A stretch of 64,000 nucleotides of DNA, from the NCBI RefSeq assembly GCF_002751875.1, contig NZ_NMZM01000005.1:248001-312000 (forward strand). Reading direction: 5' to 3'. Position 1 is the first letter of the stretch. Each line of letters starts with the position of its first letter. A program made the position numbers and the translations under genes. Below are positions 1 to 9,727 of this stretch, piece by piece. The notes under the pieces were generated by a model that worked only from the letters and a program-made list of their open reading frames with translations, ran no database searches and was not told the origin of the DNA. The DNA is from Oceaniglobus indicus (GTDB taxonomy: Bacteria > Pseudomonadota > Alphaproteobacteria > Rhodobacterales > Rhodobacteraceae).

Positions 1-22
1 CCCCTGGTTTCGGAGTTGCACC

Positions 23-955
23 ATGGACCTGAGCGTCATCAACCCGGCCCTTTTGATCGCGTCGCTGATGGTGGCATCGACGCCGATCCTGCTGGCCGCG
101 CTGGGCGAACTGATCTGCGAGAAGTCGGGCGTTCTGAACCTGGGCGTCGAGGGGATGATGATCACCGGCGCGATCTGCGGCTTCGCGGTTGCCGTCGAAA
201 CCGGATCACCGCTGTTGGGGTTTCTCGGCGCGGCGCTGGGCGGCGCGGTGCTGGCGCTGCTGTTCGCGGTGCTGACGCAGGTCCTGCTGGCCAACCAGGT
301 GGCCAGCGGCTTGGCGCTGACGCTGTTCGGGCTCGGCATATCGGCGCTGATCGGCCAGGGCTATCGCGGGGTCAAGCCGCCGCCGACCGGGCGAATCGAT
401 CTGGGGCCGCTGTCGGATATTCCGGTGTTGGGGCGGGTGCTGTTTTCGCATGACTGGGTCGTGTATTTCGGCCTGGCCCTGGTGGTCGCGATCTGGGCGT
501 TCCTGAAATTCAGCCGCGCCGGGCTGGTGCTGCGCGCTGTCGGCGAAAGCGCCGAGGCCGCCCATGCCCTGGGATACAAGGTCGTGCGGATCCGCATTGC
601 CGCCATCCTGTTCGGCGGGGCCTGTTCCGGGCTGGGGGGCGCTTACCTGTCGCTGATCCGGGTGCCGCAATGGACCGACGGCATGACCGCCGGCGCCGGC
701 TGGATCGCGCTGGCCATCGTCGTCTTCGGCAGCTGGCGGCCCGGTCGCGTGCTGGTCGGCGCCTACCTGTTCGGCGGACTGACGGTGTTGCAGTTGAACC
801 TGCAGGCGGCACAGCTTCCCGTTCCGGTCGAGGTTTTGTCGATGTCGCCTTTCGTGCTAACGATCGTCGTGCTGGTCATCATCTCGGCGCGCCGTCGCGG
901 CGCATCGGGCGCAGCGCCGGCCATGCTGGGGCGCATTTTCCACGCCTCGTCTTGA
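23..955 (+). CDS. BMP-family (nucleoside/purine) ABC transporter permease
   Basis: Inner-membrane permease of 310 residues, almost entirely hydrophobic, with eight or more predicted membrane segments. The segment EKSGVLNLGVEGMM near residues 33-46 is the hallmark of the permease family that works with BMP/Med-type nucleoside binding proteins. The BMP binding protein gene follows 56 bp downstream, so the two belong to one transport operon. The ATPase and the partner permease should lie left of the window. The ATG at 23 gives the expected family N-terminus. The substrate (nucleoside, purine base or similar) cannot be told from the sequence. Confidence 0.93.
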   Translation: MDLSVINPALLIASLMVASTPILLAALGELICEKSGVLNLGVEGMMITGAICGFAVAVETGSPLLGFLGAALGGAVLALLFAVLTQVLLANQVASGLALTLFGLGISALIGQGYRGVKPPPTGRIDLGPLSDIPVLGRVLFSHDWVVYFGLALVVAIWAFLKFSRAGLVLRAVGESAEAAHALGYKVVRIRIAAILFGGACSGLGGAYLSLIRVPQWTDGMTAGAGWIALAIVVFGSWRPGRVLVGAYLFGGLTVLQLNLQAAQLPVPVEVLSMSPFVLTIVVLVIISARRRGASGAAPAMLGRIFHASS

Positions 956-1011
956 GGTTTCGTTCATCTTTGCCCGCAATACTGATCCGGGCGTTCAACA
1001 GGGGAATATCC

Positions 1012-2091
1012 ATGCAACGCAGAACACTTCTTGGCACCGCCGCGGCGCTGACCATGCTGGCCACCGGCGCACTGGCGCAATCCGACGGACCGCTGAAGGT
1101 CGGGTTTGTCTATGTCGGTCCGGTCGGCGACGGCGGCTGGACCTATGAACACGACCAGGCCCGCCAGGCCGTCGAGGCCGAATTCGGCGACAAGGTCGAA
1201 ACCATGTATCAGGAAAGCGTGCCGGAAGGTGCCGACGCCGAACGTGTGCTGACACAGATGGCCCTGTCGGGCGCCAAGCTGATCTTCACCACATCCTTCG
1301 GATACATGGACCCGACCGTGAACGTCGCGGCCAAGTTCCCGGACGTGAAGTTCGAACATGCCACCGGATACAAGCGCGCCGACAACATCGGCACCTATTC
1401 CGCCCGCTTCTATGAAGGGCGCGCAATTCAGGGGCACATCGCCGGCAAGCTGACCAAGACGAACAAGGTGGGCTATATCGGGTCGTTCCCCATTCCCGAA
1501 GTGATCCGCGGCATCAATTCGGCCTATATCCACGCGAAGAAGGCCAACCCCGACGTCACCTTCAACGTGGTCTGGGCCTACACCTGGTTCGATCCCGCGA
1601 AGGAAGCGGACGCCGCGACCGCCTTGATCGAACAGGGCAACGACGTGATCCTGCAACACACCGATTCGACCGCGCCGCAGGCGGCGGCGGAAAAGGCCGG
1701 TAACGTCTATACCTTCGGTCAGGCATCGGACATGGCCGAATACAAACCGGCGCCGCGCGTCAGCTCGATCATCGACAACTGGGCGCCCTATTACATCGAA
1801 CGCGTGGCAGCGGTGATGGACGGCACATGGGAAAGCGATGACACATGGGGTGGCATCGACAGCGGCATGGTCGGCATCGGCGAAATCACCGATGCGGTTC
1901 CCGCTGACGTCAAGGCCGAAGCCCTGGCGCTGAAGGACCGAATTGCCAGCGGCGAATACCATCCCTTCACCGGCCCGCTGAAAAAGCAGGACGGATCCGA
2001 TTGGCTGGCCGAAGGCGAAACCGCGGATGACGGCACACTTCTGGGCATGGACTTCTACGTCGAAGGCCTGACCGGCGAAATCCCGAACTGA
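1012..2091 (+). CDS. BMP-family ABC transporter substrate-binding protein
   Basis: Periplasmic binding protein of 359 residues. The ATG at 1012 begins a signal peptide (twin Arg at residues 3-4, hydrophobic core, ALA-Q cleavage near residue 22); the open frame runs further upstream but that part lacks protein character. The mature part has the Bmp/PnrA basic-membrane-protein fold signatures: VGFVYVGPVGDGGW at its start, then TTSFGYMDPTVNVA and FEHATGYK. It captures a nucleoside or purine for the permease encoded just upstream. A strong rho-independent terminator follows, so this is the last gene of its operon. Proteins of this clade in alphaproteobacteria are often annotated as purine-binding, but that is family inference. 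Confidence 0.93.
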   Translation: MQRRTLLGTAAALTMLATGALAQSDGPLKVGFVYVGPVGDGGWTYEHDQARQAVEAEFGDKVETMYQESVPEGADAERVLTQMALSGAKLIFTTSFGYMDPTVNVAAKFPDVKFEHATGYKRADNIGTYSARFYEGRAIQGHIAGKLTKTNKVGYIGSFPIPEVIRGINSAYIHAKKANPDVTFNVVWAYTWFDPAKEADAATALIEQGNDVILQHTDSTAPQAAAEKAGNVYTFGQASDMAEYKPAPRVSSIIDNWAPYYIERVAAVMDGTWESDDTWGGIDSGMVGIGEITDAVPADVKAEALALKDRIASGEYHPFTGPLKKQDGSDWLAEGETADDGTLLGMDFYVEGLTGEIPN

Positions 2092-2107
2092 TCCGGTGCG
2101 GATCCCT

Positions 2108-2136
2108 GGCGCGCCCCCGATCGGGGCGCGCCTTTT
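2108..2136 (+). terminator. rho-independent terminator of the BMP transporter operon
   Basis: A perfect 10-bp stem (GGCGCGCCCC / GGGGCGCGCC) with a 5-nt loop, followed directly by TTTT, starts 17 nt after the binding-protein stop codon. Confidence 0.9.
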
Positions 2137-2221
2137 GCGTTGATCGGGCGGCCAACGAGAAACGTCCAACCCGGCAAACCGGCGCTTTCAACGCCGCCCG
2201 CGACGTGCCAAGGTCGAGGCC

Positions 2222-3160
2222 ATGAAAACACCGATCACCAGCCCGGACGGCACCCCGCTTTCACCCTTCGCCTTTGGCGCCATGCAATTCGGCGGCGCTG
2301 CGGACCACGCGCAATCGCGCGCAATGTATGATGCCTGCCGCGCAGCGGGGATCAACTTTTTCGACACTGCCCACAATTACACCGAAGGCGCATCCGAACG
2401 GTTCCTGGGTGAATTCGCAGCGCCCGAACGCGACAAGCTGGTGATCGCCACCAAGCATGATTTCCCGAACGGCGCCGCACCGGATGTGATCCGCAGATCG
2501 ATGGACGAAAGCCTGGGCCGGCTGGGCATGGACAGCGTCGATATCTTCTACCTGCACCGCTGGGACGACGACACGCCGCTTGAGCAGACCTTCGAGGCCC
2601 TGGCGAAAGAGCAGCAGGCCGGTCGGTTCCGTCATATCGGCGTGTCGAACTTTGCCGCCTGGCAGGTGATGAAGGCCGAGTCGGTGGCGCGCGCCCTGGG
2701 CACGACCATCGCCATGATCCAGCCGATGTATAACCTGGTCAAGCGGCAGGTCGAGGTCGAGATCCTGCCGATGGCCCGCTCCGAAGGCTATGCCGTGGTG
2801 CCCTATTCGCCGCTGGGCGGCGGCCTTCTGACAGGCAAGTACGGCAACGGCGGTGGTGCCGGGCGGCTGAAGGAAAGCGCGATGTACAGCAGCCGCTACA
2901 GCCAGCAATGGATGTATGACACGGCGGCTGCACTGACCGATCTGGCGCGCGAGATCGGCGAGAATCCGATCACGCTGGCGGTTGCCTGGGCGGCGCGCCA
3001 TCCCGACATCACCGCGCCGATCATCTCGGGACGGACCGTGGAACAGTTGCAGCCGTCGCTGAACGCGATGTCCTTCGACATGGACGATGCGCTTTACGCA
3101 CGGATCACCGCGTTGTCGCCCACCCCTGCCCCCGCCACCGATCGTCTGGAAGAAGCGTGA
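2222..3160 (+). CDS. aldo/keto reductase
   Basis: NADPH-dependent oxidoreductase of 312 residues with a TIM-barrel AKR fold. The catalytic tetrad is visible: Asp48 and Tyr53 in FFDTAHNYTEG, Lys78 in IATKHD and His112 in FYLHRW. The motif FRHIGVSNFAAWQ and the C-terminal IISGRTVEQL are typical of the YghZ/Tas-like AKR group. The substrate is unknown. Its stop codon overlaps the GTG start of the next gene (GTGA), so the two are translationally coupled; the partner may act on the same metabolite, but no pathway can be named. Confidence 0.92.
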   Translation: MKTPITSPDGTPLSPFAFGAMQFGGAADHAQSRAMYDACRAAGINFFDTAHNYTEGASERFLGEFAAPERDKLVIATKHDFPNGAAPDVIRRSMDESLGRLGMDSVDIFYLHRWDDDTPLEQTFEALAKEQQAGRFRHIGVSNFAAWQVMKAESVARALGTTIAMIQPMYNLVKRQVEVEILPMARSEGYAVVPYSPLGGGLLTGKYGNGGGAGRLKESAMYSSRYSQQWMYDTAAALTDLAREIGENPITLAVAWAARHPDITAPIISGRTVEQLQPSLNAMSFDMDDALYARITALSPTPAPATDRLEEA

Positions 3161-4233
3161 GCCGGATCGTCATCATCGGCGGCGGCATCGCCGGCCTGTC
3201 GGCGGCCGCACGGCTTGCGCCCTTGGGCCAGGTCACGGTGCTGGAGGCCGAGCCGGCCCTGGCCACCCATGCCTCGGGCCGGTCCGCCGCCGCCTTCATC
3301 GAGGATTACGGAAATGCCACGGTGCGCGCCCTGAACCGCGCCAGCCTGCGGCACCTGTCGGATCATGCCGGCGGCGTGCTCAGCAGGCGTGGCGTTCTGC
3401 TGGTGGCACGGGCCGACCAGGCCGACAGTTTTGCAAGCGACCGGATCGACATGGGCATGGACGATATCTCGGTCCCCGAAGCCTGCGACATGGTGCCGAT
3501 CCTGAACCGCGACACGGTGGCCCATGCGGCCTATCGGGCGGACGTCATGGATCTGGACACCGATCTGCTGATCCAGAACTTCACCCGTGACGCGCGGGCA
3601 TCGGGCGCCCGGATCGTCACCGGTGTCCGCGTCGATGCCATCGCGCGCGCCAACGCGGGATGGACCGTGCGTTGGAAAGACGGCGTAGCCGACGCCGATA
3701 TCGTGGTGAACGCGGCTGGCGCGTGGGCCGATCATGTCGCCCGCATGGCCGGAATCGCACCGCTGGGCCTGCAACCCTATCGCCGGTCGATGGCCCAGCT
3801 TCCCGCGCCCGAAGGTCACGACGTCACCGCATGGCCGTTGTTCGAGGGGGTCGACAGCGCCTGGTATGCAAAACCGGGCGCCGGCAAACTGACCGTGTCG
3901 CCCGCCGAAGAAGACCCGATGGACGCCCATGACGCCTTCACCGACGATATGGTCGTGGCCGAAGGGCTGGCCCGCTATTCCGAGATGGTCACCACCCCCG
4001 TCACACGGGTCGAAACGACCTGGGCCGGATTGCGCACCTTCGCGCCCGACCGCGCCCTGGTGATCGGACCGGACGCCACCATGCCGTCGTTCTTCTGGTG
4101 CGCGGCGCAGGGGGGGTATGGATTCCAGACGGCACCGGCCGCGTCGCAACTGCTGGGCGACCTGGTGGCCGGACGCGCGCCCGAACTGCCCGGCGACGTG
4201 GTGACCGCGCTGTCGCCCGCCCGGTTCGGCTGA
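3157..4233 (+). CDS. FAD-dependent oxidoreductase (DAO family)
   Basis: A 358-residue flavoprotein. It opens with an ADP-binding Rossmann motif (IIGGGIAGLSAA, glycines 8, 10 and 13) and ends with the DAO-type second FAD contact (FWCAAQGGYGFQTAPA). The family oxidises amino acids, N-methyl amino acids or similar amines with FAD. The GTG start at 3157 overlaps the stop of the aldo/keto reductase, and family alignment supports it because MSRIVIIGGGI is a normal N-terminus. The exact substrate is not visible. Confidence 0.9.
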   Translation: MSRIVIIGGGIAGLSAAARLAPLGQVTVLEAEPALATHASGRSAAAFIEDYGNATVRALNRASLRHLSDHAGGVLSRRGVLLVARADQADSFASDRIDMGMDDISVPEACDMVPILNRDTVAHAAYRADVMDLDTDLLIQNFTRDARASGARIVTGVRVDAIARANAGWTVRWKDGVADADIVVNAAGAWADHVARMAGIAPLGLQPYRRSMAQLPAPEGHDVTAWPLFEGVDSAWYAKPGAGKLTVSPAEEDPMDAHDAFTDDMVVAEGLARYSEMVTTPVTRVETTWAGLRTFAPDRALVIGPDATMPSFFWCAAQGGYGFQTAPAASQLLGDLVAGRAPELPGDVVTALSPARFG

Positions 4234-4282
4234 GCGAGCGAACCCCTTGCACCGGATCGGTTTCGCGGTCACGGTGCCCGCC

Positions 4283-5053
4283 ATGAAACGCATCCTTGCC
4301 CTCCTGTTCCTCACCGTGCTTGCCGCCTGTTCCGGGCCGGGCAGTGCACCTCTCGAAACCCCACGCGCGCCCCGGTTCGGCGACAGCGACCCGACCGATT
4401 GGCCGGGCCGCGGCCCGGCCGCCTATGCGGTCCACGGCGTCGATGCGTCGAAGTTCCAGGGCGCCGTGAACTGGGCGGCCGCCCACGCGGCCGGCGTCAA
4501 TTTCGCCTTCATCAAGGCAACCGAGGGCGGCGACCGCCGGGACGAAAGGTTCGTTGAATACTGGGACGGTGCGGCGCGCGCCGGGATTCAGCGCGGCGCC
4601 TATCACTTCTATTATTTCTGCACCTCGCCGCAGGTTCAGGCACAGAACTTCATCAACACCGTGCCGCGCGTCGCGGGCAGTCTGCCGCCGGTGCTGGACC
4701 TGGAATGGAACCCGTTCTCGCCCACCTGCACCCATCGCCCTCCCGCCAGCGAGGTGCGCGCGCAGGTCCGCGTGTTCATGGGGATACTGGAACGGCATTA
4801 CGGCCAGCGTCCGATCATCTATACCACGCCGGATTTCTGGGATCGCAACGACATCGGATCGCTGAACGAAGAAACCTGGCTGCGGGCAGTGGCAAGGCCG
4901 CCCGCCGAAATCTATCCCGGTGCGCGCTGGACCTTCTGGCAGTATTCCGGCACCGGACGGGTGCCGGGCTTTACCGGTGATGTGGACCTGAACGCCTTCG
5001 CGGGATCGCCGGCCCAGTGGCTGGCGTGGCTCGAGCGGCGGCGCCTGCGCTAG
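4283..5053 (+). CDS. GH25-family muramidase lipoprotein
   Basis: Lysozyme-type glycoside hydrolase family 25 domain of about 200 residues behind a lipoprotein signal. The start is placed at ATG 4283 because it begins a signal peptide ending in the lipobox LAAC (Cys16). The domain starts with [11 protein letters not shown] (Asp54), and the catalytic Asp139/Glu141 pair lies in LDLEWN. It continues with YTTPDFW and [12 protein letters not shown], the usual GH25 C-terminal elements. The likely role is cleavage of peptidoglycan glycan strands from the periplasmic side. Total length is 256 residues. Confidence 0.9.
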   Translation: MKRILALLFLTVLAACSGPGSAPLETPRAPRFGDSDPTDWPGRGPAAYAVHGVDASKFQGAVNWAAAHAAGVNFAFIKATEGGDRRDERFVEYWDGAARAGIQRGAYHFYYFCTSPQVQAQNFINTVPRVAGSLPPVLDLEWNPFSPTCTHRPPASEVRAQVRVFMGILERHYGQRPIIYTTPDFWDRNDIGSLNEETWLRAVARPPAEIYPGARWTFWQYSGTGRVPGFTGDVDLNAFAGSPAQWLAWLERRRLR

Positions 5054-5139
5054 GCCTTCACCGCGTCCGCGGGGTTCGTCAACTTGCGGCGCACCGCAGG
5101 ATTGCGTATGGCGTCATGGACGTTTTCGAGGGACATGAA

Positions 5140-6210
5140 ATGGACGATCTGCGGCAAAAATTCATCGACCTGATCGCCGGCGCGACCGACGAGGCCACGC
5201 TGGAGCAGGTGCGCCTGTCGGCCATCGGCAAAAAGGGCGAAGTGGCGTTGAAGATGCGCGAACTGGGCCGCATGACCCCCGAGGAGCGTCAGACGGTCGG
5301 CCCCGCGCTGAACGCCCTGAAGGACGAGATCGCGTCGGCCATCGCCGCCCGCAAGGCCGGGCTGGAGGATGCGGCGCTGGACGCGCGGTTGAAGGGCGAA
5401 TGGCTGGATGTCACCCTGCCCGGCCGCCGCCGCGGCGCGTTGCCCGGCACCATCCACCCGATCAGCCAGGTCTGGGAGGAGGTCACGGCCATCTTCGCCG
5501 ACATGGGGTTCGCGGTGGCCGAAGGGCCGCAAATCGAAACCGACTGGTACAACTTCGATGCGCTGAACATCCCCGACCATCACCCGGCCCGCGGCGAGAT
5601 GGACACGTTCTACATGCACCGCACCGAGGACGACGACCGCCCGCCCCACGTGCTGCGCACCCATACGTCGCCGGTGCAGATCCGCTCGATGCAGCAACAG
5701 GGCGCGCCGATCCGCATCATCTGTCCCGGTCGGGTCTATCGCGCCGATTACGACCAGACGCATACGCCGATGTTCCACCAGGTCGAAGGCCTGGTGCTGG
5801 ACAAGGGCACGTCGATGGCGAACCTGAAATGGGTGCTTGAGGAATTCTTCTCGGCCTACTTCGGCACCACGGTCAAGACCCGCTTCCGCGCCTCGCACTT
5901 CCCGTTCACCGAACCCTCGGCCGAGGTCGACATCCAGTGTTCCTGGGAAGGCGGCACGGTGAAGGTGGGGGAAGGCGACGGCTGGCTCGAAGTGCTGGGC
6001 TCGGGCATGGTCCACCCCCACGTCCTGCGCGCGGGCGGCGTGAACCCGGACGACTGGCAGGGCTTTGCCTTCGGCATGGGCATCGACCGCATCGCCATGC
6101 TGAAATACGGCATCCCCGACCTGCGCGCATTTTTCGAGTCGGACCTGCGCTGGCTGCGCCATTACGGCTTCTCGCCGCTGGCGGTGCCGACGCTGCATGG
6201 GGGGGTCTAG
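5140..6210 (+). CDS. pheS: phenylalanine--tRNA ligase alpha subunit
   Basis: Alpha subunit (356 residues) of the heterotetrameric class II PheRS, which charges tRNA-Phe. The start at 5140 gives [20 protein letters not shown], the standard N-terminus, preceded by a GAGGGA ribosome-binding site; an in-frame ATG at 5116 would add eight residues. The N-terminal coiled coil contains [13 protein letters not shown]. The class II core holds the Phe pocket, and motif 3 is [13 protein letters not shown] near the C-terminus. It heads the cluster pheS-yrhK-pheT. Confidence 0.98.
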   Translation: MDDLRQKFIDLIAGATDEATLEQVRLSAIGKKGEVALKMRELGRMTPEERQTVGPALNALKDEIASAIAARKAGLEDAALDARLKGEWLDVTLPGRRRGALPGTIHPISQVWEEVTAIFADMGFAVAEGPQIETDWYNFDALNIPDHHPARGEMDTFYMHRTEDDDRPPHVLRTHTSPVQIRSMQQQGAPIRIICPGRVYRADYDQTHTPMFHQVEGLVLDKGTSMANLKWVLEEFFSAYFGTTVKTRFRASHFPFTEPSAEVDIQCSWEGGTVKVGEGDGWLEVLGSGMVHPHVLRAGGVNPDDWQGFAFGMGIDRIAMLKYGIPDLRAFFESDLRWLRHYGFSPLAVPTLHGGV

Positions 6211-6239
6211 GCCGCCCGATCGGTCTCGAAGGAGGCAAG

Positions 6240-6518
6240 ATGAAGTTATTCCGCCTGCATTCCCGCGAGCAAAGCAGAAGAAGCCGCCGTCTTTATGCGC
6301 GCTATGAACTGGCCTATACTGCGGTCGATTTCTGCGCCGCGCTGTGTTTCATCATCGGGTCGGTAATGTTCTTCTTCGAAGCATGGCAGTATCCGGGCAC
6401 TTGGCTTTTCGTGGTCGGATCGGTCCTGTTTGCAATGAAACCCACCTTGCGCCTGTGCCGCGAGATCCATCTTTACCGCATCGGCGATTTTTCCGATCTG
6501 TCCGAACGCGCCGAATAA
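6240..6518 (+). CDS. YrhK-domain small membrane protein
   Basis: A 92-residue protein with a basic, Arg-rich N-terminus (residues 1-21) and two hydrophobic segments (about residues 30-48 and 54-70) separated by WQYPGTW. This matches the YrhK-like family, whose function is unknown. The ATG has a good AGGAGG-type site (GGAGGC, 6231-6236). It sits between pheS and pheT, 14 bp before pheT, so it is co-transcribed with PheRS. I recall this arrangement from other Rhodobacteraceae; the reason for it is not known. Confidence 0.82.
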   Translation: MKLFRLHSREQSRRSRRLYARYELAYTAVDFCAALCFIIGSVMFFFEAWQYPGTWLFVVGSVLFAMKPTLRLCREIHLYRIGDFSDLSERAE

Positions 6519-6532
6519 TCGAAGGCTGACCC

Positions 6533-8944
6533 ATGAAATTCACCCTCTCCTGGCTGAAAGAACACCTCGACACCACGGCCTCGGTCGATGAAATCGTCGA
6601 GACCCTGACCGATCTCGGGCTTGAGGTCGAAGATGTCGTGGACCCCTCCGCCAAGCTGAACGCCTTTACGCTGGGCCATGTCAAATCCGCCGAAAAGCAC
6701 CCCGATGCCGACCGCCTGAACGTCTGTCAGGTCGAAACCGACGCTGGCGTGTTGCAGATCATCTGTGGCGCGCCCAACGCGCGGGCCGGGATCACGGTGG
6801 TGGTGGCCAAACCCGGCACCTATGTTCCGGGCATCGACACCACGATTCAGGTCGGCAAGATCCGGGGCGTCGAATCCCACGGCATGATGTGTTCGGAACG
6901 CGAGATGGAGTTGTCGGAGGAACACGACGGCATCATCGAAATGCCCTCGGGCGAGGTCGGACAGGGTTATGCCGACTGGCTGGCCGCCAACGATCCGGCC
7001 AGCGTCGATCCGATGATCGAGATCGCGATCACCCCGAACCGGCCCGATGCGCTGGGCGTCCATGGCATCGCACGCGATCTGGCGGCGCGGGGGCTGGGCA
7101 CGCTGATCAAACGCGCGGTCGAACCGGTCGCCGGCACCTTCCCCAGCCCGATCAAGGTCACCATCGACGCCGACACGCGCGACGGCTGCCCGCTGTTCAC
7201 CGGGCGCGTCATCCGGGGCGTCAAGAACGGCCCGTCGCCCGCCTGGCTTCAGGCGCGGCTGAAGGCGATTGGATTGCGGCCGATTTCCGCGCTGGTCGAT
7301 ATCACCAACTTCTTCACCTACGACCGGAACCGCCCGCTGCACGTTTTCGATGCGGGCATCGTCAAGGGCGACCTGCGCGTGCACCGTGCGGCGGGCGGTG
7401 AAAGCCTGACCGCGCTGGATGACAAGGTCTATACATTCGCGCCGGAGATGATGGTGATTTCCGACGACGCCGGTGCCGAAAGCATCGCGGGCATCATGGG
7501 CGGCGCCCATTCGGGATGCACCGACGCGACCACCGATGTGTTCGTCGAATCCGCTTGGTGGGATCCCGTCACCATCGCGCGCACGGGCCGCGCGCTGAAG
7601 ATCAACTCCGACGCCCGGTATCGGTTCGAACGCGGCGTCGATCCCGCGTTCACGCTTCCCGGTCTGGAACTGGCCACGCGGATGATCCTGGATCTCTGCG
7701 GTGGTGAAGCGTCCGAAGTGGTCGTCGCCGGCGAAGTGCCCGACCACGCGCGCACGATCCGCCTCGACACCGACCGGGTGCAGAGCCTTGTCGGCATGGC
7801 GATCCCGGCGGAAACCCAGCTGGCCGGGCTGACCGCCCTCGGTTTCCACATCGAGGGCGATACCGTCCACGTGCCAAGCTGGCGGCCCGATGTCCACGGC
7901 GAAGCGGACCTGGTGGAAGAGGTCGCGCGCCTTGCGTCCCTTTCCGGGTTGAAAGGCCAGCCGTTGACGCGCGCGCAACCCGGCGTGCCCAAGCCGGTGC
8001 TGACGTCGGCGCAGAAGCGCGAACAGATCGCCCGTCGCACCACCGCCGCGCTGGGATACGACGAATGCGTCACCTACAGCTTCATCGACGGCCCATCCGC
8101 CGCGTTGTTTGGCGGCGGCGGTGAAACCACGCGGCTGGAGAACCCGATCTCGAGCGAGCTGAGCCATATGCGGCCCGCCCTTCTGCCCGGCCTGCTTCAG
8201 GCAGCGCGGCGCAACCAGGCGCGCGGCATGACCAACATGGCGCTGTTCGAACTGGGCGCGGCATTCTGCGGCGGCGAGCCGGGCGAACAGCAGACCGAGG
8301 TGACCGGCCTGCTGATCGGGCGCACCGGGCCGAAGGACGTGCACGGCGCATCCCGCCCTGTCGAGATCTATGACGTCAAGGCCGACGCCGAAGCGGTGCT
8401 GGCAGCCATCGGCGCCCCCGCCAAGGTGCAGATCCTGCGCGACGGCGATGCCTGGTGGCATCCCGGCCGCCACGGGCGCATCTGCCTTGGCCCGAAAAAG
8501 ATGCTGGGCGTGTTCGGCGAAGTGCATCCCAAGATCCTGCGCGAGATGGATGTGAAGGGCCCGGCCGTGGCCTTCACCCTCTATCCGGGCGAGATCCCGA
8601 TGCCGCGCAACACCTCCGCCGCGCGCCCGCCCCTGGTGCTGAACGATCTGCAGGCCGTTGAACGCGACTTTGCCTTCGTGGTCGATCGCGGGGTCGAGGC
8701 GCTGACCCTGGTGAATGCCGCACAGGGGGCCGACAAGACGCTGATCGAAGACGTGCGCGTGTTCGATCAGTTCATCGGCGGATCGCTGGGCGAGGATGCG
8801 AAATCCCTGGCGATCACCGTCCGCCTGCAACCGCGCGACGCGACGCTGACGGAAAAGGATCTGGAAGCGGTTTCGGCACGGATTGTCGAAAAGGTCGAAA
8901 ACGCCACAGGCGGCCGTTTGCGCAGCCAGGGCAGCACGACGTAA
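6533..8944 (+). CDS. pheT: phenylalanine--tRNA ligase beta subunit
   Basis: Beta subunit of PheRS, 803 residues, normal length. Domains in order: N-terminal helices with MKFTLSWLKEHLDT; an EMAP-type tRNA-binding domain (about residues 40-150, including CGAPNARAG); B3/B4 editing domain (about 205-370) with GIMGG; B5 domain (about 400-470); catalytic-like core; and the C-terminal FDX-ACB anticodon-binding domain (about 712-803). The editing domain hydrolyses mischarged Tyr-tRNA-Phe. A very long minus-strand open frame opposite this gene is a GC-driven shadow. Confidence 0.98.
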   Translation: MKFTLSWLKEHLDTTASVDEIVETLTDLGLEVEDVVDPSAKLNAFTLGHVKSAEKHPDADRLNVCQVETDAGVLQIICGAPNARAGITVVVAKPGTYVPGIDTTIQVGKIRGVESHGMMCSEREMELSEEHDGIIEMPSGEVGQGYADWLAANDPASVDPMIEIAITPNRPDALGVHGIARDLAARGLGTLIKRAVEPVAGTFPSPIKVTIDADTRDGCPLFTGRVIRGVKNGPSPAWLQARLKAIGLRPISALVDITNFFTYDRNRPLHVFDAGIVKGDLRVHRAAGGESLTALDDKVYTFAPEMMVISDDAGAESIAGIMGGAHSGCTDATTDVFVESAWWDPVTIARTGRALKINSDARYRFERGVDPAFTLPGLELATRMILDLCGGEASEVVVAGEVPDHARTIRLDTDRVQSLVGMAIPAETQLAGLTALGFHIEGDTVHVPSWRPDVHGEADLVEEVARLASLSGLKGQPLTRAQPGVPKPVLTSAQKREQIARRTTAALGYDECVTYSFIDGPSAALFGGGGETTRLENPISSELSHMRPALLPGLLQAARRNQARGMTNMALFELGAAFCGGEPGEQQTEVTGLLIGRTGPKDVHGASRPVEIYDVKADAEAVLAAIGAPAKVQILRDGDAWWHPGRHGRICLGPKKMLGVFGEVHPKILREMDVKGPAVAFTLYPGEIPMPRNTSAARPPLVLNDLQAVERDFAFVVDRGVEALTLVNAAQGADKTLIEDVRVFDQFIGGSLGEDAKSLAITVRLQPRDATLTEKDLEAVSARIVEKVENATGGRLRSQGSTT

Positions 8945-8962
8945 CGAACGAAGGAGACAGCG

Positions 8963-9409
8963 ATGTTGAAGGTTTATCTCTCGGGCGAAATCCATACCGA
9001 CTGGCGCGAACAGATCGTTGCCGCCGCCGAAGGGCTGGACGTGCAGTTCGACGCGCCCGTGACCGATCATGCGGCCAGCGACGATTGCGGCGTGGCGATC
9101 CTGGGCGCCGAGGACAAGAAGTTCTGGCATGACCGCAAGGGGGCCCAGATCAACGCGATCCGCACCCGGCGGGGCATCGAACAGGCCGATGTCGTGGTCG
9201 TGCGCTTCGGCGATCAATACAAGCAGTGGAATGCGGCCTTCGACGCGGGCTATGCTGCGGCGCTGGGCAAATCGCTGATCGTGGTCCACGGTCCCGACCA
9301 CGCCCACCCCCTGAAAGAAGTCGATGCCGCGGCCCTTGCCGTCTGCGAGGACCCGCGGCAGGTGGCACAGATCCTGCGCTATGTGCTGACCGGCGAATTG
9401 CCTGGCTGA
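8963..9409 (+). CDS. ytoQ: YtoQ family protein
   Basis: A 148-residue cytosolic protein beginning MLKVYLSGEIHTDWREQI, which is characteristic of the YtoQ family. The fold resembles nucleoside 2-deoxyribosyltransferase-like Rossmann proteins (KVYLSGEIH strand, later LIVVHGPDHAHPLKEVDAAA), but the biochemical role is not established. It lies 18 bp after pheT with an AGGAG ribosome-binding site (8951-8955), so it is probably the last gene of the pheS transcript. Confidence 0.85.
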   Translation: MLKVYLSGEIHTDWREQIVAAAEGLDVQFDAPVTDHAASDDCGVAILGAEDKKFWHDRKGAQINAIRTRRGIEQADVVVVRFGDQYKQWNAAFDAGYAAALGKSLIVVHGPDHAHPLKEVDAAALAVCEDPRQVAQILRYVLTGELPG

Positions 9410-9727
9410 CACGGGCCGGGGGGCGGGGCGCCCCTTCCCCGCCGGGCGCCGGGTCCGGTGCAACATGGCAGGGTGCCTACTTTTGGCGCGTGCGCATGAT
9501 GGTGCCGACCAGACCGCGGGCCAGCGCGTCTTTGACAAGGCAGATCCCGATCGTCGATGCGCCAAAGGCGACCCCGAACGCCGGGCGCCGGGTCGCCCGG
9601 TCCCCATCACCGCAATCCGTGGCAATTTACACCAACGCTCTCGGGCGTCCGGTCTTGCAGGTTTTGAGAACGACCAGAAAACCCGCGCGATCGCCAACAG
9701 CTTTTACTGGGCTCAAGGGGGTAAAGT
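9410..9727. other. intergenic region between ytoQ and tRNA-Leu
   Basis: No supported gene. The first 45 bp are very G/C-rich with weak self-complementarity and could act in termination of the ytoQ transcript. On the minus strand, 9477-9626 is an open stretch of protein-like composition (reading GVAFGASTIGICLVKDALA, ending RTRQK) that has no usable start codon, so it may be a gene fragment. Nothing else is visible. Confidence 0.5.

Noticed and set aside
964-2169. 401-codon minus-strand frame opposite the BMP binding protein gene
   Set aside because: Same composition artefact; the plus-strand gene has a signal peptide and family motifs.
6473-9697. 1074-codon open frame on the minus strand opposite pheT and ytoQ
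   Set aside because: It is fully antisense to well-supported genes and composed of His/Arg/Gly/Asp-rich sequence, typical of shadow frames in GC-rich DNA.
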